A DNA stretch of 64,000 nucleotides from CALFCX01 sp041650595 (GTDB taxonomy: Bacteria > Margulisbacteria > WOR-1 > JAKLHX01): positions 17,746 through 81,745 of the forward strand of contig JBAZKW010000007.1 of the NCBI GenBank assembly GCA_041650595.1, written 5' to 3'. The position numbers and the translations under genes were made by a program. This document shows positions 43,633-51,389 of this stretch, piece by piece. Position 1 is the first letter of the stretch, and each line of letters starts with the position of its first letter. The notes under the pieces are model-generated. The model worked only from the letters and a program-made list of their open reading frames with translations, was not told where the DNA came from and ran no database searches.

Positions 43633-45291
43633 ATGCTTTGGAAAGGCGAGGAGTTGACTGAAGATAAAAAACCGAAATATATCTTTGTGACAGGCGGGGT
43701 CGTTTCCTCACTTGGCAAAGGTATCGCCGCCGCCAGTATCGGCCGCATCCTCAAATCCCGCGGACTTTCCGTTACTATCCAAAAACTTGATCCTTATATA
43801 AACGTTGATCCCGGAACCATGAATCCCTATCAGCACGGAGAAGTATTCGTGACGGACGACGGTGCCGAGACAGATCTTGATCTGGGACACTACGAAAGGT
43901 TCATCGATGTCAGCCTGGGCAAGATCAATAATGTGACAACAGGCATGGTCTATTGGACAGTACTTCAAAAAGAACGCCGCGGGGATTTTCTGGGAGGCAC
44001 GGTTCAGGTAGTTCCGCATATAACCAATGAGATCAAGGACAGGATAAGGCGCATCACCAAAGACAAGCATTTTGATGTTGTGATCTGCGAGATAGGCGGC
44101 ACGGTAGGCGATATAGAAAGCCTTCCTTTTCTGGAAGCCGCCCGCCAGTTCAGCAAAGAGGCCGGACGCGACAATGTGGTGCACATTCATCTGACTCTTG
44201 TGCCGTACCTGCAGTCAACCGGAGAATTTAAGACCAAACCCACTCAGCACAGCGTAAAGGAACTGCGCGGGATAGGGATACATCCCGAGATAATAATCTG
44301 CCGCTCCATAAAACCGCTTGAATATGAGCTCAAGGAAAAGATCGCTCTTTTCTGCGATACGGACAAAGATGCCGTCATTGGCCTTCCAGATGTTGAGTCC
44401 ATCTACGAAGTGCCTCTGGTGCTAAAAAAAGAAAAACTTGACGAGATACTGATAAAATACTTGAATTTAAAGTGCAAGGAAGAAGACTTGAATGAGTGGA
44501 AAGCGATAATAGAATCCTTGAAGAACCCGGAAAAAACCGTCAAGATCGCGCTTGTGGGAAAATATGTGGAGCTTAGCGATGCCTATAAAAGCGTTGTTGA
44601 AGCCTTAAAGCACGGCGGCATAGCAAACAAGGTCAAAGTTGAAATTGTTTGGGTAAATTCCGAAAAGATCGAAAAAGAAAATGACCTTTCCCCATATCTG
44701 GGCGCCGTTCACGGTATCATCGTTCCCGGCGGGTTCGGTTCAAGGGGTGTAGAAGGCAAGCTTGAGGCGATAAGATATGCAAGGGAAAACAGGATACCGT
44801 TCCTTGGGCTATGTCTGGGTATGCAGTGCGCGGTGATAGAATTTGCCAGAAATGTCTGCGGTATGGAAGGCGCGCACAGTTCGGAGTTCGATCCGGATAC
44901 AAAATACCCGGTCATAGACTATATTCCCGACCAGAAAGATATCACCGACAAGGGCGGAACGATGCGGTTGGGCGCCTATCCCTGCAAAATAAAAAAAGGC
45001 ACAAAGCTCCACGAAGCCTATGAAGAAAACGTTGCCCAGGAGCGTCACCGCCACAGGTATGAATTAAACAACGGTTTCCGGAAGACCATGGAAGACAAAG
45101 GGCTAGTCTGCAGCGGCGTGTATGAAAAAGCGGACCTTGTGGAAGTCGTGGAAATAAAGGACCATCCGTGGTTTTTGGCGGTACAGTACCATCCCGAGTT
45201 TAAATCCCGCCCCAACAGGCCTCATCCTCTATTCAGGGATTTTATCAAGATGTCCGCTATCAGGGCAGGGGAACAGGAAAAACTGTTCTAA
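43633..45291 (+). CDS. pyrG: CTP synthase
   Basis: Makes CTP from UTP, ATP and glutamine. About 552 residues. The synthetase domain begins KYIFVTGGVVSSLGKGI and includes DPYINVDPGTMNPYQHGEVFV and the HIHLTLVPYLQSTGEFKTKPTQHSV block. The glutaminase domain has the nucleophile in FLGLCLGMQ and the QYHPEFKSRP His-Glu. A TTG at 43654 preceded by AGGCGAGG would give the more usual short N terminus and is a fair alternative start. Confidence 0.95.
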   Translation: MLWKGEELTEDKKPKYIFVTGGVVSSLGKGIAAASIGRILKSRGLSVTIQKLDPYINVDPGTMNPYQHGEVFVTDDGAETDLDLGHYERFIDVSLGKINNVTTGMVYWTVLQKERRGDFLGGTVQVVPHITNEIKDRIRRITKDKHFDVVICEIGGTVGDIESLPFLEAARQFSKEAGRDNVVHIHLTLVPYLQSTGEFKTKPTQHSVKELRGIGIHPEIIICRSIKPLEYELKEKIALFCDTDKDAVIGLPDVESIYEVPLVLKKEKLDEILIKYLNLKCKEEDLNEWKAIIESLKNPEKTVKIALVGKYVELSDAYKSVVEALKHGGIANKVKVEIVWVNSEKIEKENDLSPYLGAVHGIIVPGGFGSRGVEGKLEAIRYARENRIPFLGLCLGMQCAVIEFARNVCGMEGAHSSEFDPDTKYPVIDYIPDQKDITDKGGTMRLGAYPCKIKKGTKLHEAYEENVAQERHRHRYELNNGFRKTMEDKGLVCSGVYEKADLVEVVEIKDHPWFLAVQYHPEFKSRPNRPHPLFRDFIKMSAIRAGEQEKLF

Positions 45292-45308
45292 TATTTCTGC
45301 TGTTTTGT

Positions 45309-45335
45309 TGAAATCCTCACACAAAAAATACGATA
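45309..45335 (+). promoter_or_regulatory. sigma-28-like promoter before the 45347 gene
   Basis: TGAAATC, 15 bases, then CGATA; GAAA and CGATA are 17 bases apart, the same as in TAAA-N15-GCCGATAA sigma-28 promoters. Transcription would start close to ATG 45347. The box lies after any pyrG sequence and excludes the upstream TTG at 45305 as a start. Confidence 0.75.
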
Positions 45336-45346
45336 TATATTTAGGT

Positions 45347-47179
45347 ATGATAAACGTATCAATATCAGTAATAAATAAAGGGATCGATAGTCTTAATCTG
45401 CATCACGTTAATAAAGGAACAGTTGGCTGGGTTATGTCAACAGTACGAAACCTTCACGGACCGCTTTCTTCCGTCCTTTATAACTGGGTCAGATCGACCG
45501 GCGGTACTTGTTCTATTTCAGTCGATGACAAGAAGTCGCCCGGACTGGTTTTGAATGTTGATGGCAAACCCCTGGGGGCTTTAAGAGATCCTCTTTGCAT
45601 TGCTACATCGATGAAGAAGAAGCATGTTGAACAGGTAACACTTGGAAAAGACGATGGCGTTGTAGAATACACTAATCCATTTTATCCTATTGAGATGGCT
45701 CTTACTTCGGTCTTGACTAAAAGGTTTGACAGGGTCCAGACAGATAATGGCTACGTATATAGGCTAGAGGGAGCTTCCGTCGACAGGGCAAAAAGAGGGC
45801 TGCCTGCACTTGGTGGGATCGACTTTGTATTTACTCCAATGACAGTCATAAGAGACCTAGAGGAGGAAATGCCTTATTTATTTACTGCTGATGATATATT
45901 TGAAGCGGCCAGCCCTTTGTTATCCAGTGATCTCAAAGGCGTGCTAACGCATCTATTCCGCAAAGCACATAGATCTTTAAATCCGCTGACTATAGCTGCC
46001 AATCCGGATTTCCCTTTTCAGGTATGGGGCGCTATATCAAAGATGGGACTCCCGAACGGGCAGGCAGAACTCCTAACTGATATCTGTACTTCAGCGCAGG
46101 CATTGTGTGATAAGGATGTTGCTCTTGCTGTCAAATGCTGGAATTTTGCATATGGAATTGCAACAACTCCAGGATCAAGCCAAGGAAATAGAATATATGT
46201 AAGATCAAGAATGGTGCGAGCAATTAACTCATCTTCTTCTCATTCAGCATTGCAGGTATTTAAAGTAATGTCAGATTCGGACCATGTCTGGCAGGTAGAC
46301 TCTTTGGACAGGCTGGCGCATTTGTCGAACATAGTTACTTCGGCTGATGTGATAATCGAAGCCGCTCGGGCGCTTTTTGATAAAGGAGAAAATGTCTTTC
46401 CGATCGTGATGACAGCCGCAAGAAGGATGATGGGTCCCGAACGTGCGATACAACTATATCAATTTATCGCGGACAATTGCCAAATCAAATTAATGAGAAG
46501 AGACAGTATAAATGAAATGGTCACAGCCCCAGATAGTTTGATAGATGAGCTTCCAGTCGACACAAAAAATGTTCGCAGGGCTCTTACATTGTGGAGTGAT
46601 ATTTTTGGATATATGCGCGATAAAGATGGCGGCGGTTTTGTTTGTGCGCACATTACAAAGAAGCTGCTTTATGCAGAAGCTAGGACAATTGCCGTGCAAA
46701 TACTGGAAGAAAATACACAGCAGTTGTTTGATGCTGATTTTAGAACTCTGTGTCTTGCAAAAATATATAATTCAAGAAGAGAATTTGAGAAAACAACAGC
46801 TCTTTTAGAAGGGTTTTCAGTGATGGATCAGCCTCTTATTCTTCTTGCCGGCGCGGAAGCCCTGCGCGGTCAAAGAATGTATGAACAAGCAAATATGATC
46901 GCGACAGCAGTGATTGAGGCTGAGAACATGCCTCCCATGCTGATAGTAGAAGCTCTTTGCTGCAGGGGATTTTGTAGCCTGCATCTGACACGGCCGGATA
47001 GGTCGAATTTTCAAAGTGCACTTGAGGATTTTGATCATGCAATAATAACCGCAAGAAGAGAGTTAACCCTTGCTCCAAAAAGAGCTTACAAAGGACGGGC
47101 GATCGCTCTTGAGGCTATTCATCCGGAAAAGCCATTACCGCAAGAAATTCCAGATGTAGATGATGATTCGGACCAGTAA
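45347..47179 (+). CDS. unknown protein with TPR-like helical repeats (paralogue A)
   Basis: 610 residues, no signal peptide or membrane helix. The N-terminal 170 residues (GPLSSVLYNWVRSTGGTCSISVDD...GALRDPLCIATSMKKKHVEQV...RGLPALGGIDF) align along their length with the next gene, so the two are tandem paralogues. The remainder is helical, with repeated patterns such as DVALAVKCWNFAYGIA and RTLCLAKIYNSRREFEKTTALLEGF, like TPR or SEL1 units. I recognise no family. It is expressed from a sigma-28-like promoter and lies three bases from its paralogue. Confidence 0.7.
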   Translation: MINVSISVINKGIDSLNLHHVNKGTVGWVMSTVRNLHGPLSSVLYNWVRSTGGTCSISVDDKKSPGLVLNVDGKPLGALRDPLCIATSMKKKHVEQVTLGKDDGVVEYTNPFYPIEMALTSVLTKRFDRVQTDNGYVYRLEGASVDRAKRGLPALGGIDFVFTPMTVIRDLEEEMPYLFTADDIFEAASPLLSSDLKGVLTHLFRKAHRSLNPLTIAANPDFPFQVWGAISKMGLPNGQAELLTDICTSAQALCDKDVALAVKCWNFAYGIATTPGSSQGNRIYVRSRMVRAINSSSSHSALQVFKVMSDSDHVWQVDSLDRLAHLSNIVTSADVIIEAARALFDKGENVFPIVMTAARRMMGPERAIQLYQFIADNCQIKLMRRDSINEMVTAPDSLIDELPVDTKNVRRALTLWSDIFGYMRDKDGGGFVCAHITKKLLYAEARTIAVQILEENTQQLFDADFRTLCLAKIYNSRREFEKTTALLEGFSVMDQPLILLAGAEALRGQRMYEQANMIATAVIEAENMPPMLIVEALCCRGFCSLHLTRPDRSNFQSALEDFDHAIITARRELTLAPKRAYKGRAIALEAIHPEKPLPQEIPDVDDDSDQ

Positions 47180-47182
47180 AAT

Positions 47183-48256
47183 ATGATAAAAAGCATAGCA
47201 CTTGACAAAAGAGCCATTAACCAAGCCATTAGCAGCTGTCACCTTAGGCCCTGTGCGGACAGGGATGTCGTTGGTGTCCGAAGATCCATCAATCGGCTTT
47301 GGGGACCATTTACATCTAAGGTGCATGAGGAGCTGCTCGCAGGAAGAAAATGTTCGCTTTCCGTAACAAAAGAACAAAGCGCGGCTCTATTTCTAGGAGT
47401 CGACGATCAAATGATAGGCCCGATCCATGATCCCTTGGGAATCGCCGCTTCTATGGCCAAAAGAAATTTGGAACAAATATCTTTTGCGCCTTATGTCTTG
47501 CCCAGCAAGATCGAGAAGATCATGTTGGTTATTTTAACAAGAGGCTTTCAGGAGATAGAAGTCGGAAAAAGAAGGGTTTATTGCCTTGACGATCTGTTCG
47601 TTGATGAGGTTTGCAGGGGATTACCTGTGACCCTTGGAGTTACTTATAAGTTTGTGAGCAGAGCCATAATCGCGGCGGACAAAGATGGGCCGTTTGACAA
47701 AACACTGAAAGCTTTTAGAGATCAAGTTAGAATAAACACGTCAGCCGATTCAATAATAAAAGCGGCAGGACAAATTGTTGCGGCATGCCCAGATGACGTA
47801 CGCAATATTCTTTCTGCAAAGGCGGGGGATTTTGCGGAAGCAAAATACTCTGTCACTCAAAGGGACATAGCTTCAGCGGTAAAAATATGGGAATATATTT
47901 TATCGATCAGTCCGTCTTGTAAACGAAAATATAATTTGGTCAGGACAATGGTACGCATGGCCAGGCGAATATATCCTGTTGACGGGACAAGGGACGGTAA
48001 AAACCTGGATGACGCTCTTAAAATATGGGACTGTGCGCACAAAATTGCATCTTCTGATGATGACCTTCGAGGAGAGGTTGAGAATATCTATAGAGATATG
48101 GCGTCCCTGGCTAGAAAACTCACTTCATTAACGCCGGGTAAAAACCGGAAAGATCCGGATGCGGCGTTAAAAATATGGAAAATGGCATGCTTTTGGAGTG
48201 ATGAGGCAGCAAATTTAGTGGGAACAGCCGCTCAATTCATAAATACTTCGGAATAA
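47183..48256 (+). CDS. unknown protein, paralogue B of the 45347 product
   Basis: 357 residues. The N terminus matches paralogue A (GPFTSKVHEELLAGRKCSLSV...GPIHDPLGIAASMAKRNLEQI...RGLPVTLGVTYKF). The C-terminal part contains three helical repeats marked by A-x-KIW (ASAVKIWEYIL, DALKIWDCAHKIA, AALKIWKMACFW), like TPR hairpins. It must share the upstream sigma-28-like promoter, as only three bases separate the genes. A gene pair with a common head and different repeat tails suggests a scaffold or effector family; function unknown. Confidence 0.7.
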   Translation: MIKSIALDKRAINQAISSCHLRPCADRDVVGVRRSINRLWGPFTSKVHEELLAGRKCSLSVTKEQSAALFLGVDDQMIGPIHDPLGIAASMAKRNLEQISFAPYVLPSKIEKIMLVILTRGFQEIEVGKRRVYCLDDLFVDEVCRGLPVTLGVTYKFVSRAIIAADKDGPFDKTLKAFRDQVRINTSADSIIKAAGQIVAACPDDVRNILSAKAGDFAEAKYSVTQRDIASAVKIWEYILSISPSCKRKYNLVRTMVRMARRIYPVDGTRDGKNLDDALKIWDCAHKIASSDDDLRGEVENIYRDMASLARKLTSLTPGKNRKDPDAALKIWKMACFWSDEAANLVGTAAQFINTSE

Positions 48257-48310
48257 TTTTCTTTTGTGAATTTCTGTTTCTTTTTTAGCTCCCTCATTAT
48301 ATAATAGCTT
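48257..48310. promoter_or_regulatory. T-rich spacer with a TATAAT box
   Basis: Several T-runs follow the paralogue B stop without a clear stem. ATATAAT near 48298-48304 could be the -10 box of the tRNA transcript. Confidence 0.35.
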
Positions 48311-48363
48311 TGGAGGAGTGGCCCCCGCCGTCGCTCCGCTTTGGCGGGGCAGGCGAGTGGTTG
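48311..48363 (+). pseudogene. tRNA-Ser 5' fragment interrupted by a palindrome
   Basis: GGAGGAGTGGCC (from about 48312) and CGAGTGGTTG (48354-48363) together repeat the first 22 bases of the intact tRNA-Ser that follows. Between them lies a GC palindrome with arms CCCCGCC (48323-48329) and GGCGGGG (48343-48349). This is best read as a partial tRNA duplication into which a repeat element has gone. Confidence 0.6.
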
Positions 48364-48368
48364 CCCAT

Positions 48369-48457
48369 GGAGGGATGGCCGAGTGGTTGATGGCGGCGGT
48401 CTCGAAAACCGTTCTCCGGTGTTTGCCGGAGCGCAGGTTCGAATCCTGCTCCCTCCG
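48369..48457 (+). tRNA. tRNA-Ser (anticodon CGA)
   Basis: 89 bases, seven-base acceptor stem GGAGGGA/TCCCTCC, discriminator G, a long variable arm (TCTCCGGTGTTTGCCGGAG) typical of class II tRNA, T loop GGTTCGAATCC. The anticodon loop CTCGAAA gives CGA, reading UCG. CCA is not encoded. Confidence 0.93.
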
Positions 48458-48479
48458 TTTTTGCTGAAAGGAATCTGTT

Positions 48480-48815
48480 ATGAAAAAGACATTGAGAATC
48501 TTTGTGATCGTTTTTGCGGTATCCGCTATTTTGTACGGTCTTTATTCTTATTATAATTCCGACCCGCCAAAGCAGCTCAAGGCGACCTTTGTCTGCGAGC
48601 AGGGCAAAAAGATCGACGTGGTCTTTTACTTTGCGGAAAAACCCATGGCGGATGTCACTCTCAGCGACGGCCGGAACTATTTGCTTTCACAGGGTATGTC
48701 CGCTTCGGGCGCGCGTTATGTGAATCCCGATGAAACCTTTGTCCTGTGGATAAAAGGCGACACCGCTTTTATCGAGGAGAACGGAAAAGTAACTTATCGT
48801 GGAGTGGTAAGATAA
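48480..48815 (+). CDS. MliC-type lysozyme inhibitor family protein
   Basis: 111 residues: an N-terminal membrane anchor or signal (LRIFVIVFAVSAILYGLYSYY), then a MliC domain with FVCEQGKKIDVVFYF, LSDGRNYLLSQGMSASGARYVNPDETFVLWIKGDTAFIEENGK. The SASGARY block is the loop that enters the lysozyme active site in MliC/PliC proteins. The second family cysteine near the C terminus is missing. Likely protects periplasmic murein from C-type lysozyme (family knowledge). Confidence 0.8.
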   Translation: MKKTLRIFVIVFAVSAILYGLYSYYNSDPPKQLKATFVCEQGKKIDVVFYFAEKPMADVTLSDGRNYLLSQGMSASGARYVNPDETFVLWIKGDTAFIEENGKVTYRGVVR

Positions 48816-48826
48816 AGGAGGTCTTT

Positions 48827-49327
48827 ATGGCAAAACCCATTACTTATGCTGTTCCTGTTTGCGTGGCGCTTACCTTGTTGCTGCTTGTCGGCATGGTTAT
48901 AGGATTGCTTAAATCAAACGCTTTGATAATAGTATTGTTTTTACTGCCTTCAGTCGTTTATGAAGCGTACAGGACCGAAGGGAAATCTACGATATGGGCA
49001 TCGTGGGCAATGCTAGCCGTTATATTGATCGAGATCGTCCTGGTGTTCTTCAAAATTAATTTCAATCTTGCGGCTTTTCTGGGATCCGAAGGACAATATG
49101 TTGCGGGATATTTTGTACCGTTTGGGGACATTAGGGTCTTATTTCCGACCATCATGGGAGTACTTTCGATAATACTGTTCGTAAGAACTGCCGGAATATA
49201 CACTCGGTGGCTTTCCGTTCTTATAATCATAGGGTCTCTAGCTGTCATATATACGCTTGATTCGGCTATCTTTAGAGAGATATTAAAAATCGGAATAAAA
49301 CAAGGTCTTAACAATATCCATTTCTAA
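48827..49327 (+). CDS. small integral membrane protein, unknown
   Basis: 166 residues with five hydrophobic helices and few charged residues. Start ATG 48827 follows a perfect AAGGAGG. It is 11 bases downstream of the MliC-like gene and probably co-transcribed. No family recognised. Confidence 0.7.
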   Translation: MAKPITYAVPVCVALTLLLLVGMVIGLLKSNALIIVLFLLPSVVYEAYRTEGKSTIWASWAMLAVILIEIVLVFFKINFNLAAFLGSEGQYVAGYFVPFGDIRVLFPTIMGVLSIILFVRTAGIYTRWLSVLIIIGSLAVIYTLDSAIFREILKIGIKQGLNNIHF

Positions 49328-49408
49328 AGCTGCTTTTGAAAATAGTCACAAATCCTATATGCTGATCTTCTTGTAAAACATTTTGTTATCCAAAAAATGC
49401 GACAAACG

Positions 49409-49435
49409 TGAAATTTTCTGGAAAAATTTACGATA
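49409..49435 (+). promoter_or_regulatory. sigma-28-like promoter before the 49482 gene
   Basis: TGAAATT, 15 bases, CGATA, then AAT. Same geometry as the copies at 45309, 54265, 55794, 59874 and, on the minus strand, 55759 and 63877. The predicted leader of about 40 bases carries AAAGG nine bases before ATG. Confidence 0.78.
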
Positions 49436-49481
49436 AATAAACAGAGGGGTCAAAACGGACAGATTAAGAAAGGTGTAAATA

Positions 49482-50741
49482 ATGAGCGTTTCATCGATTG
49501 GAATCCTTAGAGGAAATAGAATGATGCCGACTAATGGCACCAGGGTTATAAGCGACGTTAGTCAAGCCTACAGGATCGCTTCAGCTCCGGGATTTAAAGG
49601 GATTCATTGTAAGAATGAAGCGAGCGTTATTTATTTGACGGCTGGAGTTGCCCTTGAACATTTCAGAAATCCGGAAAGAATCGGGAATCTTGGGGCTGCA
49701 ACAGGAGCGACACACGAACCTATTAGGGCTTGCCTTGGTAACCCAAAGTTAATGATGGAGTATTTTGGCGGGGCTCTTCCGGTTGATAGGATCCCGGTTG
49801 TCTGTCCTTTAGATAATTACTCGATTTCCAAGGAAGAATATGAACGTCTTGAAAGAGAAGTTGGGCCTGAAATCGCCTGCCTACTGCGAAGAGTATTGCC
49901 GTGGGAATATACCGGAGAGCATCATGTTTGGATGCAAGGCGCAGGCTTTAAACCGGAACAGTTGATTGCTCCGCCGATAAGGTTTACAACCTCTGCCTTT
50001 GAAGCGGCAAGGACTTTTGATTCCGATATTAAGGGAAAAGTAGGAGAGACCGAACTTCAGTTTTGGGGGTCCGGGATGCATGGGCACGGTGGATTTGATG
50101 AAAGATGGTGCGCTGCTCATCCTTCGCAAATGCTGACGCATTTAGCACTCCTGCATGCCAGTACTTTATACAATAATGCAGCTCCGTTTGCCATTCCAGG
50201 AGAACCGAGAATGCCTACGATCTTTAGGAATATTATGGGTGCATATCAGCTCTCTCACGAGCATGAGCTGGTGCAGATGTGCGACAGAATGCGAAGAACT
50301 TATAACGGGAAAATGCCGCGTGAGCTCGATTTTGTCAGCCAATCTCTTTTTGAAGATTTTCTCAAGAATTTCGATAGATATTGGCAGAGGGCGCAGACCA
50401 TTATTGGAAGAATGCCGCAATTTGGCATCACGAGGGGGATTGGAGACAATTATTCAAAATTTCATGTCATTAACATAACAAATTTCCATAAAAGATGGGC
50501 CTTGAAGCATGGACTCGAAGACCGGAAAGTGAACGCTGACTGGCCAATAACCGGCCTTCGGGAGAAGAGATCAGCTGTCTTCATATTCGATGATAATGCC
50601 GCCGGGCGGCTTGAACATCCGGAATGGAATTATGTTTTTGAACCGGATACTGCGACAGACAGAGCAATCGGAGACCATTTTACTTTCGAGGCTGCCGATA
50701 AAAGTTTTTGGGAGAGCTGCAAACCCAAGGTTGTCTGGTAG
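49482..50741 (+). CDS. unknown protein under a sigma-28-like promoter
   Basis: 419 residues, soluble by sequence. It is rich in His, Trp and aromatic residues: EHHVWMQGAGFKPEQ, WGSGMHGHGGFDERWCAAHPSQMLTHLALLHAST, and a C-terminal HFTFEAADKSFWESCK. The clustered His/Glu/Asp residues (HGHGGFDERW...H) could form a metal site, but I recognise no family. It stands alone between the membrane-protein gene and the phosphatase gene, in its own transcription unit. Confidence 0.7.
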   Translation: MSVSSIGILRGNRMMPTNGTRVISDVSQAYRIASAPGFKGIHCKNEASVIYLTAGVALEHFRNPERIGNLGAATGATHEPIRACLGNPKLMMEYFGGALPVDRIPVVCPLDNYSISKEEYERLEREVGPEIACLLRRVLPWEYTGEHHVWMQGAGFKPEQLIAPPIRFTTSAFEAARTFDSDIKGKVGETELQFWGSGMHGHGGFDERWCAAHPSQMLTHLALLHASTLYNNAAPFAIPGEPRMPTIFRNIMGAYQLSHEHELVQMCDRMRRTYNGKMPRELDFVSQSLFEDFLKNFDRYWQRAQTIIGRMPQFGITRGIGDNYSKFHVINITNFHKRWALKHGLEDRKVNADWPITGLREKRSAVFIFDDNAAGRLEHPEWNYVFEPDTATDRAIGDHFTFEAADKSFWESCKPKVVW

Positions 50742-50743
50742 CG

Positions 50744-50749
50744 TATAAT
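50744..50749 (+). promoter_or_regulatory. TATAAT box seven bases before the phosphatase ATG
   Basis: TATAAT immediately after the stop of the preceding gene, with ATG 50757 seven bases beyond it and no Shine-Dalgarno: a leaderless candidate. Confidence 0.6.
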
Positions 50750-50756
50750 TAAATGT

Positions 50757-51374
50757 ATGCGCTCCTTAAAACAAGGGCTGTCTTTTTCTGTTTTTATTCT
50801 GGTCTTGACAGGATGTACTGCTTTCGCCGGCTCTGTCTGCCAAAAATACCCGGCTTCACAAGTCAAAGGTGAAGGACCGATACCTTATAATTGCAGGGTC
50901 ATAGATAGTCATGTCTATGCCGGCGGCCATCCGCTGAACCCTGCCAGTAATTTTGGCAATTCTGACAGCCAAGTCTTAAGCATTCTCTCTTTTCTAGGAT
51001 CAAAAGGCATAAAGACCGTTATAGACCTGGAGAATACAAAGAGGATACAATCCCGGTACAGTCAATTACTGTTTTCTGCCGGGATAAAAAGAATACATAT
51101 TCCTTTAAATGAATCAAAAGTTCCGACAGCTCTTGAATGGGCACAAATGAAAGAAGTGATGAAAAAGCCCGTTTATATCCACTGCAAGTGGGGCGCCGAC
51201 AGGACCGGAGCGGTGATCGCCAAATATCTTGTTGAAGAAAAAAGATATTCTCCGGAAGACGCTTATAAAGCGGTTATAAGCGGAGGTTCTCATGCCGGAG
51301 CTATGGGCGGGCTAAAGACCACGGCTGCCTACAAGAACCTGATCAGGTTTTTCTGGCCAAATTATTGCAACTGA
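50757..51374 (+). CDS. exported dual-specificity/tyrosine-type phosphatase
   Basis: 205 residues. An N-terminal lipoprotein-type signal (VFILVLTGC, C20) precedes a cysteine-phosphatase domain with the P-loop HCKWGADRTG (C143, R149). Upstream YAGGHP and the VIDLENTKR segment fit DSP/SIPH-type phosphatases. It is predicted to act outside the cytoplasm. Substrate unknown (phosphoprotein, phosphoinositol or phospholipid). Confidence 0.85.
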   Translation: MRSLKQGLSFSVFILVLTGCTAFAGSVCQKYPASQVKGEGPIPYNCRVIDSHVYAGGHPLNPASNFGNSDSQVLSILSFLGSKGIKTVIDLENTKRIQSRYSQLLFSAGIKRIHIPLNESKVPTALEWAQMKEVMKKPVYIHCKWGADRTGAVIAKYLVEEKRYSPEDAYKAVISGGSHAGAMGGLKTTAAYKNLIRFFWPNYCN

Positions 51375-51383
51375 TGATATAAT
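51375..51383 (+). promoter_or_regulatory. extended -10 box six bases before the hydrolase ATG
   Basis: TGATATAAT overlaps the phosphatase stop and ends six bases before ATG 51390, with no Shine-Dalgarno: a leaderless candidate. Confidence 0.62.
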
Positions 51384-51389
51384 CTTTTC

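Noticed and set aside
45305..45346. TTG at 45305 as the start of the 610-residue protein
   Set aside because: It lies upstream of the sigma-28-like promoter, so it would not be on the transcript; ATG 45347 fits.
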